A program made the translations under genes and the position numbers. 42,024 nucleotides of DNA from an uncultured Prevotella sp. (lineage in GTDB: Bacteria > Bacteroidota > Bacteroidia > Bacteroidales > Bacteroidaceae), in contig CAKQSF010000017.1 in assembly GCA_934272845.1 (NCBI GenBank), positions 1 through 42,024 of the forward strand, given 5' to 3'. The notes beneath the pieces were generated by a model. That model saw only the letters and a list, made by a program, of their open reading frames with translations, did no database searches and was not told the DNA's origin. Positions 8,947 through 17,016 of the stretch are shown one piece after another (position 1 is the stretch's first letter; the number at the start of each line of letters is the position of its first letter).

Positions 8947-10506
8947 ATGGCAAGAAAACTATATCCTATAGGCATACAGACATTCGCAAGGATTATCGAA
9001 GAAGACAAGTTCTATGTAGATAAGACGGAATATATCTACCGTATGGCTCATACCGATGGCACATATTTCTTCCTTAGCCGCCCACGTCGTTTCGGTAAGT
9101 CGCTCCTTGTGTCAACTATGCAGAGTTACTTCGAAGGTAAGAAAGAACTCTTCAAGGGTCTTGCCATGGAAAGACTGGAGCAAGAGTGGACAGAATATCC
9201 TGTACTGCACTTCGATATGAGTGGTGGTAAGCACATGGAGCGAGAGCAGTTAGAAAGGTATCTCGGCTATCGTCTGAAAGCAGAAGAAACGAAATGGGGA
9301 ATAACAGAACCCGCTTCTGGGGCGAATAATCGCCTCATAGACCTTATCAACGTAGCCAACGAGAAGACTGGCAAGCAGGTAGTAGTACTCATTGACGAGT
9401 ATGACGCACCGCTGCTCGACGTGGCTCACGAGGGTGAGCAACTGAAGATGTTGCGTGATGTCATGCGTAACTTCTACAGCCCGTTGAAGATGTGCGAGGG
9501 AAAACTGCGCTTTGTGTTCCTCACGGGCATCACGAAGTTCTCACAACTCAGCATCTTCAGTGAGTTGAACAACATCACTAATATCTCAATGAATGATAAG
9601 TATGCCGGCATTTGTGGCATAACTCAGGAGGAATTAATAAACAATATGTCGGAAGACATAGAGGCGTTGGCAGAAAAGAATAAACTAACTAAAGATGTAG
9701 CCATCGCAAGGTTGAAGGAATACTACGATGGTTACCACTTCTCACCAGAATCGCCTGATGTCTTTAACCCGTATAGTTTACTCAACTGTTTTGCGGATGG
9801 TAAGTTTTATTCGTATTGGTTTGGCTCTGGCACACCTACTTATCTGATAAACATGCTTAGTAAGTTCAACATCAAGCCTACAGACATAAAGAAACAATTC
9901 GCTCGCTCCTCCGCCTTCGATGCGCCGACAGAGAACATGAAGACCATCACGCCCTTGATGTACCAAAGTGGTTATATCACAATCAAAGACTATGACGAGA
10001 TGAGCGAACTCTACACTCTCGACCTTCCTAATAAGGAGATTAAGGTAGGACTGTTTGAGAGTCTGCTGCCTAATTACCTTGAAGATATGTACGCCGAGAG
10101 GGGTGATGTAGCAATAGCCCAGATGTCCGTCCTCATTCGTCAGCACGATATGGACGGAGCCTTACAACTGTTACAGGACTTCCTCGCCACGGTGCCATAC
10201 TGCAACAATACCAATTATGAGGGACATTACCAGCAGGTGTTGTTCATCATCTTTACGCTACTGACGCACTTCCTTGTCGACGTAGAGGTGCACACGCCCC
10301 AAGGTCGTGTAGACATAGTGATGCTCACCACCGACACCCTTTACGTTATGGAGTTGAAATTGAATCAAGATGCCGCCACCGCCATGCGCCAGATAAACCT
10401 TAAGGAGTATGACAAGAAGTTCTCGCTGTGTGGCAAACCAGTGGTGAAGGTAGGCATAAACTTCGACAGTACGAAGGGAAACATAACAGATTGGAAAATA
10501 GAGTAA
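8947..10506 (+). CDS. AAA-ATPase-like protein with C-terminal PD-(D/E)XK nuclease domain, copy 2
   Basis: This 519-residue paralogue of the preceding gene keeps all key parts: RPRRFGKSLL, VVVLIDEYDAP and the GRVDIV...YVMELKL nuclease core. I chose the ATG at 8947 because it aligns with the start of copy 1 (MARKxYPIGIQTF). The longer frame from 8866 only reads through the end of copy 1. The two copies are out of frame with each other and 2 bases apart, so they are probably co-translated. Segments 9331-9719 and 10340-10506 are near-identical to copy 1, whereas 9266-9330 and about 9720-10150 are diverged. That mosaic is what gene conversion between tandem copies would leave. Function is unknown. 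Confidence 0.85.
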   Translation: MARKLYPIGIQTFARIIEEDKFYVDKTEYIYRMAHTDGTYFFLSRPRRFGKSLLVSTMQSYFEGKKELFKGLAMERLEQEWTEYPVLHFDMSGGKHMEREQLERYLGYRLKAEETKWGITEPASGANNRLIDLINVANEKTGKQVVVLIDEYDAPLLDVAHEGEQLKMLRDVMRNFYSPLKMCEGKLRFVFLTGITKFSQLSIFSELNNITNISMNDKYAGICGITQEELINNMSEDIEALAEKNKLTKDVAIARLKEYYDGYHFSPESPDVFNPYSLLNCFADGKFYSYWFGSGTPTYLINMLSKFNIKPTDIKKQFARSSAFDAPTENMKTITPLMYQSGYITIKDYDEMSELYTLDLPNKEIKVGLFESLLPNYLEDMYAERGDVAIAQMSVLIRQHDMDGALQLLQDFLATVPYCNNTNYEGHYQQVLFIIFTLLTHFLVDVEVHTPQGRVDIVMLTTDTLYVMELKLNQDAATAMRQINLKEYDKKFSLCGKPVVKVGINFDSTKGNITDWKIE

Positions 10507-10741
10507 AAACTCATAGGGCATAACTTACAATCTGAAAGCAGCCTTTTCACGCAGTAATCACTATGCTTTTACAAGGTAATCTCTATCTAATTACACTGTA
10601 AACACGCCCATATTGCAAGGCCAGAAGATGCTTCAAAAAAATGTAAGCAAAACAGACGGTTTCGCTTACAGATTGTAACTTTTGGGAAGGTTGATGTGGC
10701 TAACAAAAAAATAACGTAATTAGTGAACTACATGAAAAAAA

Positions 10742-10788
10742 GTCCGCCAAACAGTGGGTTGCTCCCATTGTATGGCGGACATTTTTTT
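10742..10788. terminator. Strong bidirectional hairpin after the ATPase pair
   Basis: GTCCGCCA (10742-10749) pairs with TGGCGGAC (10773-10780). A second stem lies inside (CAGTGGG...CTCCCATTG). Runs of A before and T after it make it a good terminator in both directions. It lies 235 bases after the ATPase-nuclease stop, so it could also be the end of a small RNA. Confidence 0.7.
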
Positions 10789-10885
10789 ATATGGTGGTTT
10801 TGTAAATATATGCCCTTTGTCAGTATGAAATAGTAGCATTTTTTTCGTGTCCACTTTTGTAGGCAGCTTGCAAAAAAGAACACCA

Positions 10886-10975
10886 TTCGTGCAAAAAGGT
10901 GTAGAGAAGTGGCTGTTGTTCGTGCAAAAAAGTGTAGAGAAGCACCAATTGTTCGTGCGAAAAAATGTAGCGAAG
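10886..10975. repeat. Three direct repeats with 33-bp period upstream of the flavodiiron gene
   Basis: Three 24-base copies of the form TTCGTGCAAAAA.GTGTAG(A/C)GAAG start at 10886, 10919 and 10952. The 9-base spacers differ. The third copy is the most diverged. Exact 33-base spacing, about three helical turns, places the repeats on one face of DNA, which suits a regulator binding site. They end about 70 bases before the -7 box at 11045. The rest of the 577-base gap 10507-11083 contains the hairpin at 10742 and no gene that I can see. Confidence 0.75.
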
Positions 10976-11044
10976 AGGTAAAACTACATGAATATACTCA
11001 CATATATTTTACAAAAAAAGTTTCTCACTTTCAATGATTTTTTA

Positions 11045-11052
11045 TAACTTTG
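11045..11052 (+). promoter_or_regulatory. -7 box of the flavodiiron operon
   Basis: TAACTTTG lies 32 bases before the start codon at 11084. The -33 region is weak (TTTC at 11021), which fits a promoter that needs an activator, perhaps one binding the 33-bp repeats. Confidence 0.55.
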
Positions 11053-11083
11053 CAGGTGGAAAAAACTAAACCATTTAATAACT

Positions 11084-12244
11084 ATGATAACAAAAGACAT
11101 CATCTATATCGGTCAAGACGACGCAGAACTGCGCCTCTTCGAATCACAGTATGTAGTTCCTGAGGGAATGTGTTATAACTCATACCTTATCAAGGACGAG
11201 AAAATCGCTATTATGGATACCTCAGATTCTCGTACTATCGAGGGATGGAAGAAGGACCTTGCCACTGCTTTGGACGGAAGACAGCCCGACTATCTTATTG
11301 TGCAACACCTTGAGCCAGACCACGCCAGCGGTATAGCAGAGGCAATGCATCTTTATCCTAATATGAAGATAGTATGCTCAGTGAAGGCCGCACAGATGAT
11401 GCCACTGTTCTTCCCACACTATGATTTCGAGGGAAAGGTGATGACGGTGAAGGAAGGCGACACCCTTTCGTTGGGCAAACACACCCTGACCTTCGTCATG
11501 GCACCAATGGTACACTGGCCTGAGGTGATGGTAACATATGACAGTACCGACAAGGTTCTGTTCTCTGCCGACGGCTTTGGCAAGTTTGGCGTTATCGATG
11601 CAGACCCTGACGACTGGGCTTGCGAGGCACGCAGATACTACTTTAACATCTGTGGTAAGTACGGTGCACCCGTTAAGACACTATTGAAGAAGGCGTCAGC
11701 ACTCGACATTCAGCAGATACTGCCACTCCACGGACCTATCCTTAGCGGAGAGAAGATGGCAGAGGCACTGCGCCTTTACACCATCTGGAGCAACTATGAG
11801 GTAGAGGCAGAGGGCGTGTTCATAGCCTACGCATCTATACACGGCTGCACAAAGGAGGCTGTAGAGAAGTTGGTAGAGATACTGAAGGCAAAGGGATGCA
11901 AGAAGGTTTCTGTGGCAGACCTTAGCCGCGACGACCAGGCTGAGGCTATAGAAGACGCCTTCAAGTATGGCAAACTGGTGCTCGCAGCATCAAGTTACGA
12001 CGCAGGACTGTTCCCACCAATGTACGACTTCATACACCACCTGCAGATAAAGGCATGGCAGAACCGTGAGGTGGCACTCATAGAGAATGGCTCATGGGCA
12101 CCATCAGCAGGACGAGTAATGACCGCTATGCTCAGCGAGATGAAGAACGTGACGATAAAGGGCAACCTCGTTACGCTACGCGGACGCATGAAAGACAGCG
12201 ATATCCCTGCCTTGGAGGCATTGGCTGAAGCGATAATGGGATAG
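11084..12244 (+). CDS. fprA: A-type flavodiiron protein (FprA family)
   Basis: This 386-residue cytoplasmic protein is predicted to reduce O2 to water or NO to N2O using electrons from rubredoxin or another carrier. The N-terminal metallo-beta-lactamase-like domain carries the diiron ligands HLEPDH (H75, E77, D79, H80), H144, D163 and H216. The C-terminal flavodoxin-like domain starts at about 243 and binds FMN through AYASIHGCTKEA (248-259). The length matches minimal class A enzymes, with no fused rubredoxin. The TrmH-family gene begins 4 bases after its stop, so the two share a transcript. The unusual 33-bp repeats upstream suggest dedicated regulation, possibly by oxidative or nitrosative stress, which is inference. 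Confidence 0.93.
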   Translation: MITKDIIYIGQDDAELRLFESQYVVPEGMCYNSYLIKDEKIAIMDTSDSRTIEGWKKDLATALDGRQPDYLIVQHLEPDHASGIAEAMHLYPNMKIVCSVKAAQMMPLFFPHYDFEGKVMTVKEGDTLSLGKHTLTFVMAPMVHWPEVMVTYDSTDKVLFSADGFGKFGVIDADPDDWACEARRYYFNICGKYGAPVKTLLKKASALDIQQILPLHGPILSGEKMAEALRLYTIWSNYEVEAEGVFIAYASIHGCTKEAVEKLVEILKAKGCKKVSVADLSRDDQAEAIEDAFKYGKLVLAASSYDAGLFPPMYDFIHHLQIKAWQNREVALIENGSWAPSAGRVMTAMLSEMKNVTIKGNLVTLRGRMKDSDIPALEALAEAIMG

Positions 12245-12248
12245 TGGT

Positions 12249-13013
12249 ATGTCACTAAGTAAAAGCAAAATAAAGTATATCCATTCTCTGGAACAAAAGA
12301 AGTTTCGGAGAATGGAGAACGCTTTTGTTGCCGAAGGGCATAAGAGCGTGGGTGACCTATTGCTCGCAGGATGCCACGCACAGTTGATAGTAGCAACGGA
12401 AGAGTGGCAAAGCCCAGTGACGTTAGCAGCAGAAACGGAATACATAACCGTAACAGACGAGGAACTGAAAAAGGCAAGTCTCTTGCTGCACCCACAGCAG
12501 GTGTTAGGCGTTTTTACCATGCCCGACCAGCAGACACTGCCCAATAGCGCACTGACGGAGCACGATCTGTGCCTCTGTCTCGACGGAGTACAGGACCCAG
12601 GAAACCTCGGCACCATAATACGCACAGCCGATTGGTTCGGCATAAAGAACATAGTGTGCAGCCCAACAACCGCTGATGCCTATAACCCCAAGGTGGTACA
12701 AGCCACGATGGGCAGCATAGCCAGAGTGCGAGTGTGCTACACTGACCTCTGCCAGTGGTTGCAGTCACTACCGAAGTCTACGCCTATTTACGGCACAATG
12801 CTTGACGGAGAGAACCTCTACCATAACAAGTTGACGCCAAACGGAGTGATAGTCATGGGCAACGAAGGCAACGGAATAAGTCAGGAAGTGGTACAACTGC
12901 TGACACACAAACTCCTTATACCACCATTCCCTGCCGACAACCGCACTGCGGAGAGCCTCAATGTGTCTATCGCCACCGCCATAATATGCGCGGAATTTAG
13001 ACGAAATAGTTAA
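12249..13013 (+). CDS. TrmH/SpoU-family RNA 2'-O-methyltransferase
   Basis: This 254-residue protein is predicted to methylate a ribose 2'-OH in rRNA or tRNA using S-adenosylmethionine. An N-terminal substrate-binding domain covers about residues 5-95. The SPOUT catalytic domain shows the three family motifs: DGVQDPGNLGTIIRT (112-126), VMGNEGNGIS (202-211) and IPPF...AESLNVSIA (224-241), which form the trefoil knot. It resembles RlmB and other 23S rRNA Gm methyltransferases, but the exact target nucleotide cannot be read from the sequence. It follows the flavodiiron gene by 4 bases, so it is likely co-transcribed. No functional link between the two is known to me. Confidence 0.88.
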   Translation: MSLSKSKIKYIHSLEQKKFRRMENAFVAEGHKSVGDLLLAGCHAQLIVATEEWQSPVTLAAETEYITVTDEELKKASLLLHPQQVLGVFTMPDQQTLPNSALTEHDLCLCLDGVQDPGNLGTIIRTADWFGIKNIVCSPTTADAYNPKVVQATMGSIARVRVCYTDLCQWLQSLPKSTPIYGTMLDGENLYHNKLTPNGVIVMGNEGNGISQEVVQLLTHKLLIPPFPADNRTAESLNVSIATAIICAEFRRNS

Positions 13014-13072
13014 AATAGGTTAACAGTATAATAAATAGACAAAGGCACTGAAAGTAAAAGAAAAGAATTTTG

Positions 13073-13080
13073 TAACTTTG
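13073..13080 (+). promoter_or_regulatory. -7 box of the ECF sigma cassette
   Basis: TAACTTTG lies about 70 bases before the small secreted-protein gene at 13149. The -33 region does not show TTTG. Confidence 0.5.
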
Positions 13081-13148
13081 CAGATGCACATAGAGCGGTG
13101 TGAGTACACATTGCTATAAAGTGCCGTATAAACTATAATCTACTGCCT

Positions 13149-13469
13149 ATGATAAAGAATATACTCATAATAATGACCCTTATCGCTGCCATGAACTTCT
13201 GTCCTTCATTACAGGAGACAGCGTCAGCACGCATAGAACTCAACGAAATAGATGTTCAGCCTATCAAGATAGAGCAGAAAGGTAACGCTGTCGTAGTAAG
13301 CAACGCGACTGGAAAAACCGTGCATATCTATAACCTCATAGGCGTAGAAGTGATGTCTGTGCGCATAGATACGCAGGAGAAGAGGATAGACATGAGTCAC
13401 CTCTCAAAGGGAATATACCCCGTAAAGGTTGCAAACGTTTCAAAGAAGGTAAATATCAGCGGCAGATAA
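13149..13469 (+). CDS. Small exported protein resembling a lone sorting-tail domain
   Basis: The 106-residue product has a signal-like hydrophobic N-terminus (residues 1-20). The rest is short and beta-rich, and resembles the C-terminal sorting domains of secreted Bacteroidota proteins: NATGKTVHIYNLIGVEVMS, then LSKGIYPVKVANVSKKVNI. No catalytic domain precedes it. It lies 19 bases upstream of the ECF sigma gene and probably shares its transcript. It might be a decayed secreted protein, a small periplasmic partner of the sigma system, or a substrate or decoy of the secretion machinery. Function unknown. Confidence 0.65.
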   Translation: MIKNILIIMTLIAAMNFCPSLQETASARIELNEIDVQPIKIEQKGNAVVVSNATGKTVHIYNLIGVEVMSVRIDTQEKRIDMSHLSKGIYPVKVANVSKKVNISGR

Positions 13470-13488
13470 GTACGCGGATAACAGAGAA

Positions 13489-14019
13489 ATGGACGAGCGA
13501 ACTCTACTCTCTCAACTTATGGACAAGGCGACACGGCGCAGGGCTTTTGCCGTGTTAGTGGAGCAATACAGCGAGAAACTGTATTGGACAGCGCGCCATA
13601 TAGTGGGACAGCATGAGGATGCAGACGATGTAGTGCAAAACACTTTCGTCAAGGCATGGAACAAACTTGATGACTTCAGAGGCGAAGCGAGCGTCAGCAC
13701 ATGGCTGCATCGCATTGCCGTTAACGAGTCATTGAATCTTATAAGAAAAGAAAAGCGGTACGCAGACAGCGAGATAGATGTCTGTGATACCGCTAATTTG
13801 TTTGCAGACGAATACTTCGATGGCGACGAAGCGGAGCAACTGTTGCGCAATGCCATGGAGACACTGCCCGAAGCGCAGCGTGCCGTCTTTGCCCTGAAAT
13901 ACTACGAGGACAAGCCTTACAAAGAGATAAGCGAGATACTCGGCACTTCTGAAGGTGGACTGAAAGCCAATTACCACCACGCAGTGGAAAAAATAAAACA
14001 CTTCTTGACAAGAAAATAA
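13489..14019 (+). CDS. ECF-type RNA polymerase sigma factor
   Basis: This 176-residue protein has the two domains of extracytoplasmic-function sigma factors. Region 2 spans about residues 18-90, with the core motif DADDVVQNTFVKAW (44-57) and TWLHRIAVN (71-79), which bind the -10 element and core polymerase. Region 4 spans about 124-170 and carries a helix-turn-helix around YKEISEILGTSEGGLKA. The genes that follow encode a one-pass membrane protein and a Spy-like periplasmic protein. This order (sigma, putative anti-sigma, small periplasmic protein) is common in Bacteroidota and suggests envelope-stress control. The target promoters are unknown. Confidence 0.93.
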   Translation: MDERTLLSQLMDKATRRRAFAVLVEQYSEKLYWTARHIVGQHEDADDVVQNTFVKAWNKLDDFRGEASVSTWLHRIAVNESLNLIRKEKRYADSEIDVCDTANLFADEYFDGDEAEQLLRNAMETLPEAQRAVFALKYYEDKPYKEISEILGTSEGGLKANYHHAVEKIKHFLTRK

Positions 14020-14106
14020 TACATTTTTACTACACACGCATTAAACCTTTTGAAGGTAGATGTGTCAAGAATATAAAAAGAAGACGATATTCTAAAAACA
14101 AAGATT

Positions 14107-14472
14107 ATGAGAAAACCTAATGAAATACTTGACAGGCCGTACCATGACAATGGAGCCTATCGCGTGCCAGAAGAGTATTTCAGCACGCTGAACAAGCGGA
14201 TAATGGATGCCGTAGACGCTGAAGAAGAAAAGAAACACAAGCCTAAGGTATGGCTGATGCCACACTTTAGATATGCCGTTGCAGCATCAGTAGCGGCACT
14301 GGTAGTGGGGATTGGTGCCCTGACATACTTCGGAGAGAACATTGATAACGGTGTGAATACAGCATCAAACGCCAACGAAACGGAGACGGTGACCGATGAA
14401 TATGTAAAGGAATGTATGGACTATGCCATGGTAGACAACAACGATGTCTATATGTACGTAGCAGAACAATAA
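14107..14472 (+). CDS. One-pass membrane protein, possible anti-sigma factor
   Basis: This 121-residue protein has a cytoplasmic N-terminal part of about 58 residues, one transmembrane helix at about 59-78 (YAVAASVAALVVGIGALTYF) and a short acidic outer part. The position right after an ECF sigma gene and the topology fit an anti-sigma factor. The N-terminal part lacks the zinc-binding HxxxCxxC motif of ZAS-type anti-sigma factors, so the call rests on context. The gap to the sigma gene is 87 bases, with no obvious terminator. Confidence 0.6.
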   Translation: MRKPNEILDRPYHDNGAYRVPEEYFSTLNKRIMDAVDAEEEKKHKPKVWLMPHFRYAVAASVAALVVGIGALTYFGENIDNGVNTASNANETETVTDEYVKECMDYAMVDNNDVYMYVAEQ

Positions 14473-14491
14473 CCTCTAAACAACCCAACTT

Positions 14492-14956
14492 ATGAAGAAG
14501 TTACTATTCATAATACTGATGTTCCTCTCTGCAATCAGCATGAATGCAGAGCAAGAGAACAAGAAGTTCAACCCGCAGCAGTTCCGAAAAGACCAAGAGG
14601 CCTTCATAACCAAGGACGCACAACTAAGTTCACAGGAGGCTGCCGCCTTCTTTCCACTCTTTCGTGAGCAACAGGACAAGCAGCGCACACTGTTTAATCT
14701 GCAGATGAAACTGGCACACAAGCGTCCGTCCAGCGACAAAGAAGCAGCGAAGATAATAGAACAGATGGACGAGATAGAACTAAAGATAACAAAACTAAGA
14801 AGCCAGTATCACACCAAGTTCTGCCGTGCCATACCCGCAATGAAGGTGATGAGATGCATCAAGGCGGAAGAAAAGTTCAAGCATCGCGTGATGGACAACC
14901 TCGTAAGAGGACAACACCCACGTGGGCCAAGACCACCGCATCCAGACAAGAAATAA
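14492..14956 (+). CDS. Spy/CpxP-like periplasmic helical protein
   Basis: This 154-residue protein has a signal peptide (residues 1-19) and a mature part that is almost all charged helix. LSSQEAAAFFPLFREQQDKQ and FKHRVMDNLVRG recall the periplasmic Spy/CpxP-type proteins (LTxxQ-like repeats), which bind unfolded proteins or modulate envelope sensors. A basic, proline-rich tail ends the protein. It lies 19 bases after the putative anti-sigma gene, and a terminator follows at 14981, so it closes the sigma cassette. The family assignment is by resemblance and is not certain. Confidence 0.65.
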   Translation: MKKLLFIILMFLSAISMNAEQENKKFNPQQFRKDQEAFITKDAQLSSQEAAAFFPLFREQQDKQRTLFNLQMKLAHKRPSSDKEAAKIIEQMDEIELKITKLRSQYHTKFCRAIPAMKVMRCIKAEEKFKHRVMDNLVRGQHPRGPRPPHPDKK

Positions 14957-14980
14957 CAGACATAGAACAAAATAACTCCC

Positions 14981-15020
14981 ATTCCCCTGTCGTGACGCAA
15001 TGCCATGGCAGGGGAATTTC
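14981..15020 (+). terminator. Terminator of the ECF sigma cassette
   Basis: ATTCCCCTG (14981-14989) pairs with CAGGGGAAT (15009-15017), followed by TTCTCTT. It is 24 bases after the last gene of the cassette. The remainder of the 401-base gap up to glyA is AT-rich. It contains a palindrome AAGTAAAA-GT-TTTTACTT near 15070 and a lone copy of the TTCTTCATTC arm at about 15240-15275. Confidence 0.75.
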
Positions 15021-15280
15021 TCTTAGGCGTTAGTAAAATAGTAAGATACAGAAATACTTTCAACTTATAAGTAAAAGTTTTTACTTTACTTACAGTTTAG
15101 AAAAACAGATTCTTTAATTCGTAATTTAGACCTGATTACATTTTAATTAAGCACACCTCACGAGGTAATAAAGCCTTAATCATAACATAATTTTGACACT
15201 TTTAAATCGTAAGTTAATAATTAAACACTCCTCATTTTCATATTCTTCATTCTTCATCCTACATTCTTCATTTACAACTC

Positions 15281-15311
15281 TTGGTTGTTTGATAATTTTT
15301 TTGTAACTTTG
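15281..15311 (+). promoter_or_regulatory. Promoter of glyA
   Basis: TTGG (15281-15284) and TAACTTTG (15304-15311) are 19 bases apart. The glyA ATG is 46 bases downstream. Confidence 0.6.
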
Positions 15312-15357
15312 CGCCATGTTTAATCATGGCAAAACCATATAATAAACCATACTAATC

Positions 15358-16638
15358 ATGGAAAGAGACCAGAAGATTTTTGACCTCATAGAGTGCGAGC
15401 ATCAGCGTCAATTGAAGGGCATTGAACTTATCGCATCAGAGAATTTCGTAAGCGAACAGGTAATGGAGGCGATGGGCTCCTATTGTACTAATAAATACGC
15501 CGAAGGCTATCCCGGTCACCGTTACTATGGCGGTTGTCAGGTGGTAGACAAGATAGAGCAACTCGCTATAGACCGTGCTTGCCAGTTGTTTGGTGCAGAA
15601 TACGCTAACGTGCAGCCACACTCAGGAGCACAGGCTAACGCTGCTGTACTCCTCGCAGTACTGAAGCCAGGCGATACCTTTATGGGACTGAACCTTGACC
15701 ACGGTGGTCACCTCTCTCATGGATCACACGTTAACACTTCTGGTATACTGTATAACCCAATAGGTTACAACCTTAACAAGGAAACAGGACGTGTAGACTA
15801 CGACGAGATGGAGCAACTCGCCAAGGAGCATAAGCCAAAACTCATTATCGGTGGTGGCTCTGCTTACAGCCGTGAGTGGGACTATGCTCGCATGAGAAAG
15901 ATTGCCGATGAGGTAGGAGCACTGCTTATGATTGATATGGCGCACCCTGCCGGACTCATAGCAGCAGGTCTTCTGGAGAATCCTGTGAAGTATGCGCACA
16001 TCGTAACCACAACAACCCACAAAACCCTTCGTGGTCCTCGCGGTGGACTTATCCTTCTTGGTAAGGACTTCGACAACCCATGGGGCTACAAGACACCAAA
16101 GGGTGTGGTAAAGAAGATGTCACAGTTGCTTAACTCTGCCGTATTCCCTGGTCAGCAGGGAGGACCTCTTGAGCACGTCATTGCTGCTAAGGCTGTTGCT
16201 TTTGGCGAGGCATTGAAGCCAGAGTTCAAGGAATACGCTCTTCAAGTAAAGAAGAATGCTGCTGTATTGGCAGAGGAACTCATCAAGCGTGGCTTCACTA
16301 TCGTATCAGGAGGTACAGACAATCACTCTATGCTTGTTGACCTGCGCTCTAAGTACCCAGACCTCACAGGTAAGGTAGCAGAGAACGCTCTCGTTGCGGC
16401 TGACATTACAATCAACAAGAACATGGTGCCGTTTGACACACGTTCTGCGTTCCAGACATCAGGATTCCGCCTTGGTACTCCTGCCATCACTACACGTGGA
16501 GCGAAGGAAGACCTCATGGTGAAGATAGCAGCATGGATAGAAGAGGTGCTCAACGACCCTGAGAACGAAGAGGTAATAACGAAAGTACGTAGCGAAGTGA
16601 ACGCTACAATGAAGGATTACCCACTCTTTGCGTGGTAA
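15358..16638 (+). CDS. glyA: Serine hydroxymethyltransferase
   Basis: This 426-residue PLP enzyme interconverts serine and glycine while loading tetrahydrofolate with a one-carbon unit. The N-terminal signature ([10 protein letters not shown], then YPGHRYYGG at 51-59) is typical. The PLP-binding segment [15 protein letters not shown] starts at residue 216, with K222 as the Schiff-base lysine, and the PLP-contacting IDMAHPAGL precedes it. The length is normal. It is a single-gene unit with its own promoter and is followed by a 36-bp inverted repeat that may end the transcript. Confidence 0.97.
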   Translation: MERDQKIFDLIECEHQRQLKGIELIASENFVSEQVMEAMGSYCTNKYAEGYPGHRYYGGCQVVDKIEQLAIDRACQLFGAEYANVQPHSGAQANAAVLLAVLKPGDTFMGLNLDHGGHLSHGSHVNTSGILYNPIGYNLNKETGRVDYDEMEQLAKEHKPKLIIGGGSAYSREWDYARMRKIADEVGALLMIDMAHPAGLIAAGLLENPVKYAHIVTTTTHKTLRGPRGGLILLGKDFDNPWGYKTPKGVVKKMSQLLNSAVFPGQQGGPLEHVIAAKAVAFGEALKPEFKEYALQVKKNAAVLAEELIKRGFTIVSGGTDNHSMLVDLRSKYPDLTGKVAENALVAADITINKNMVPFDTRSAFQTSGFRLGTPAITTRGAKEDLMVKIAAWIEEVLNDPENEEVITKVRSEVNATMKDYPLFAW

Positions 16639-16654
16639 AATAATACGAAACGTA

Positions 16655-16765
16655 AAATGAAGAATGATGAATGAAGAATGAAGAATATAAGTTTCCCAAT
16701 GTCGGGGACGGCAAACTAAGTATATTATATTATATTCTTCATTCTACATTCTTCATTCTTCATTT
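16655..16765. repeat. Long inverted repeat after glyA (GAAGAATGAAGAAT arms)
   Basis: Arms 16655-16690 and 16730-16765 are complementary over 36 bases with two mismatches and enclose a 39-base loop. Both arms are built from GAAGAATGA-type tandem units. A single similar arm lies before glyA at about 15240-15275. As RNA this would form a stable hairpin at the 3' end of glyA. Confidence 0.75.
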
Positions 16766-16783
16766 ATATAATAAAAACTAAGA

Positions 16784-17016
16784 TAAGTAAGTGTTCAAAA
16801 TTATTTTAATATTTAATATAGGCTATTTTGAGTCAGTTGGTTTCACTGTTTGAGGGTTTCTGTCCCCCGATAACGGGGGAACCGAAGGGGGTTAATGCGG
16901 GCATTGTGACAGAAAACAGGGGAAGCAGATGACCAAAAGAGACTGTATTAAATATTCCAAATAATACAAGAACATTAACTTACTTATTTATAAAAATAAT
17001 TTAGAATACTTACTTA
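16784..17016. repeat. 233-bp inverted-repeat (MITE-like) element between glyA and map
   Basis: The left end starts TAAGTAAGTGTTCAAAATTA. The reverse complement of the right end starts TAAGTAAGTATTCTAAATTA, so the termini are inverted repeats of about 25 bases. Inside are a perfect hairpin TCCCCCG-ATAA-CGGGGGA (16863-16880) and an outer pair TTTCTGTC/GACAGAAA. The right end abuts the map start codon at 17017. A related element is at 20144-20385. I could not find a clean target duplication. I see no gene in this 378-base gap. Confidence 0.65.

Noticed and set aside
10886..10975. CRISPR array
   Set aside because: Repeats are separated by only 9 bases, there are three units and no cas genes. A regulator array fits better.
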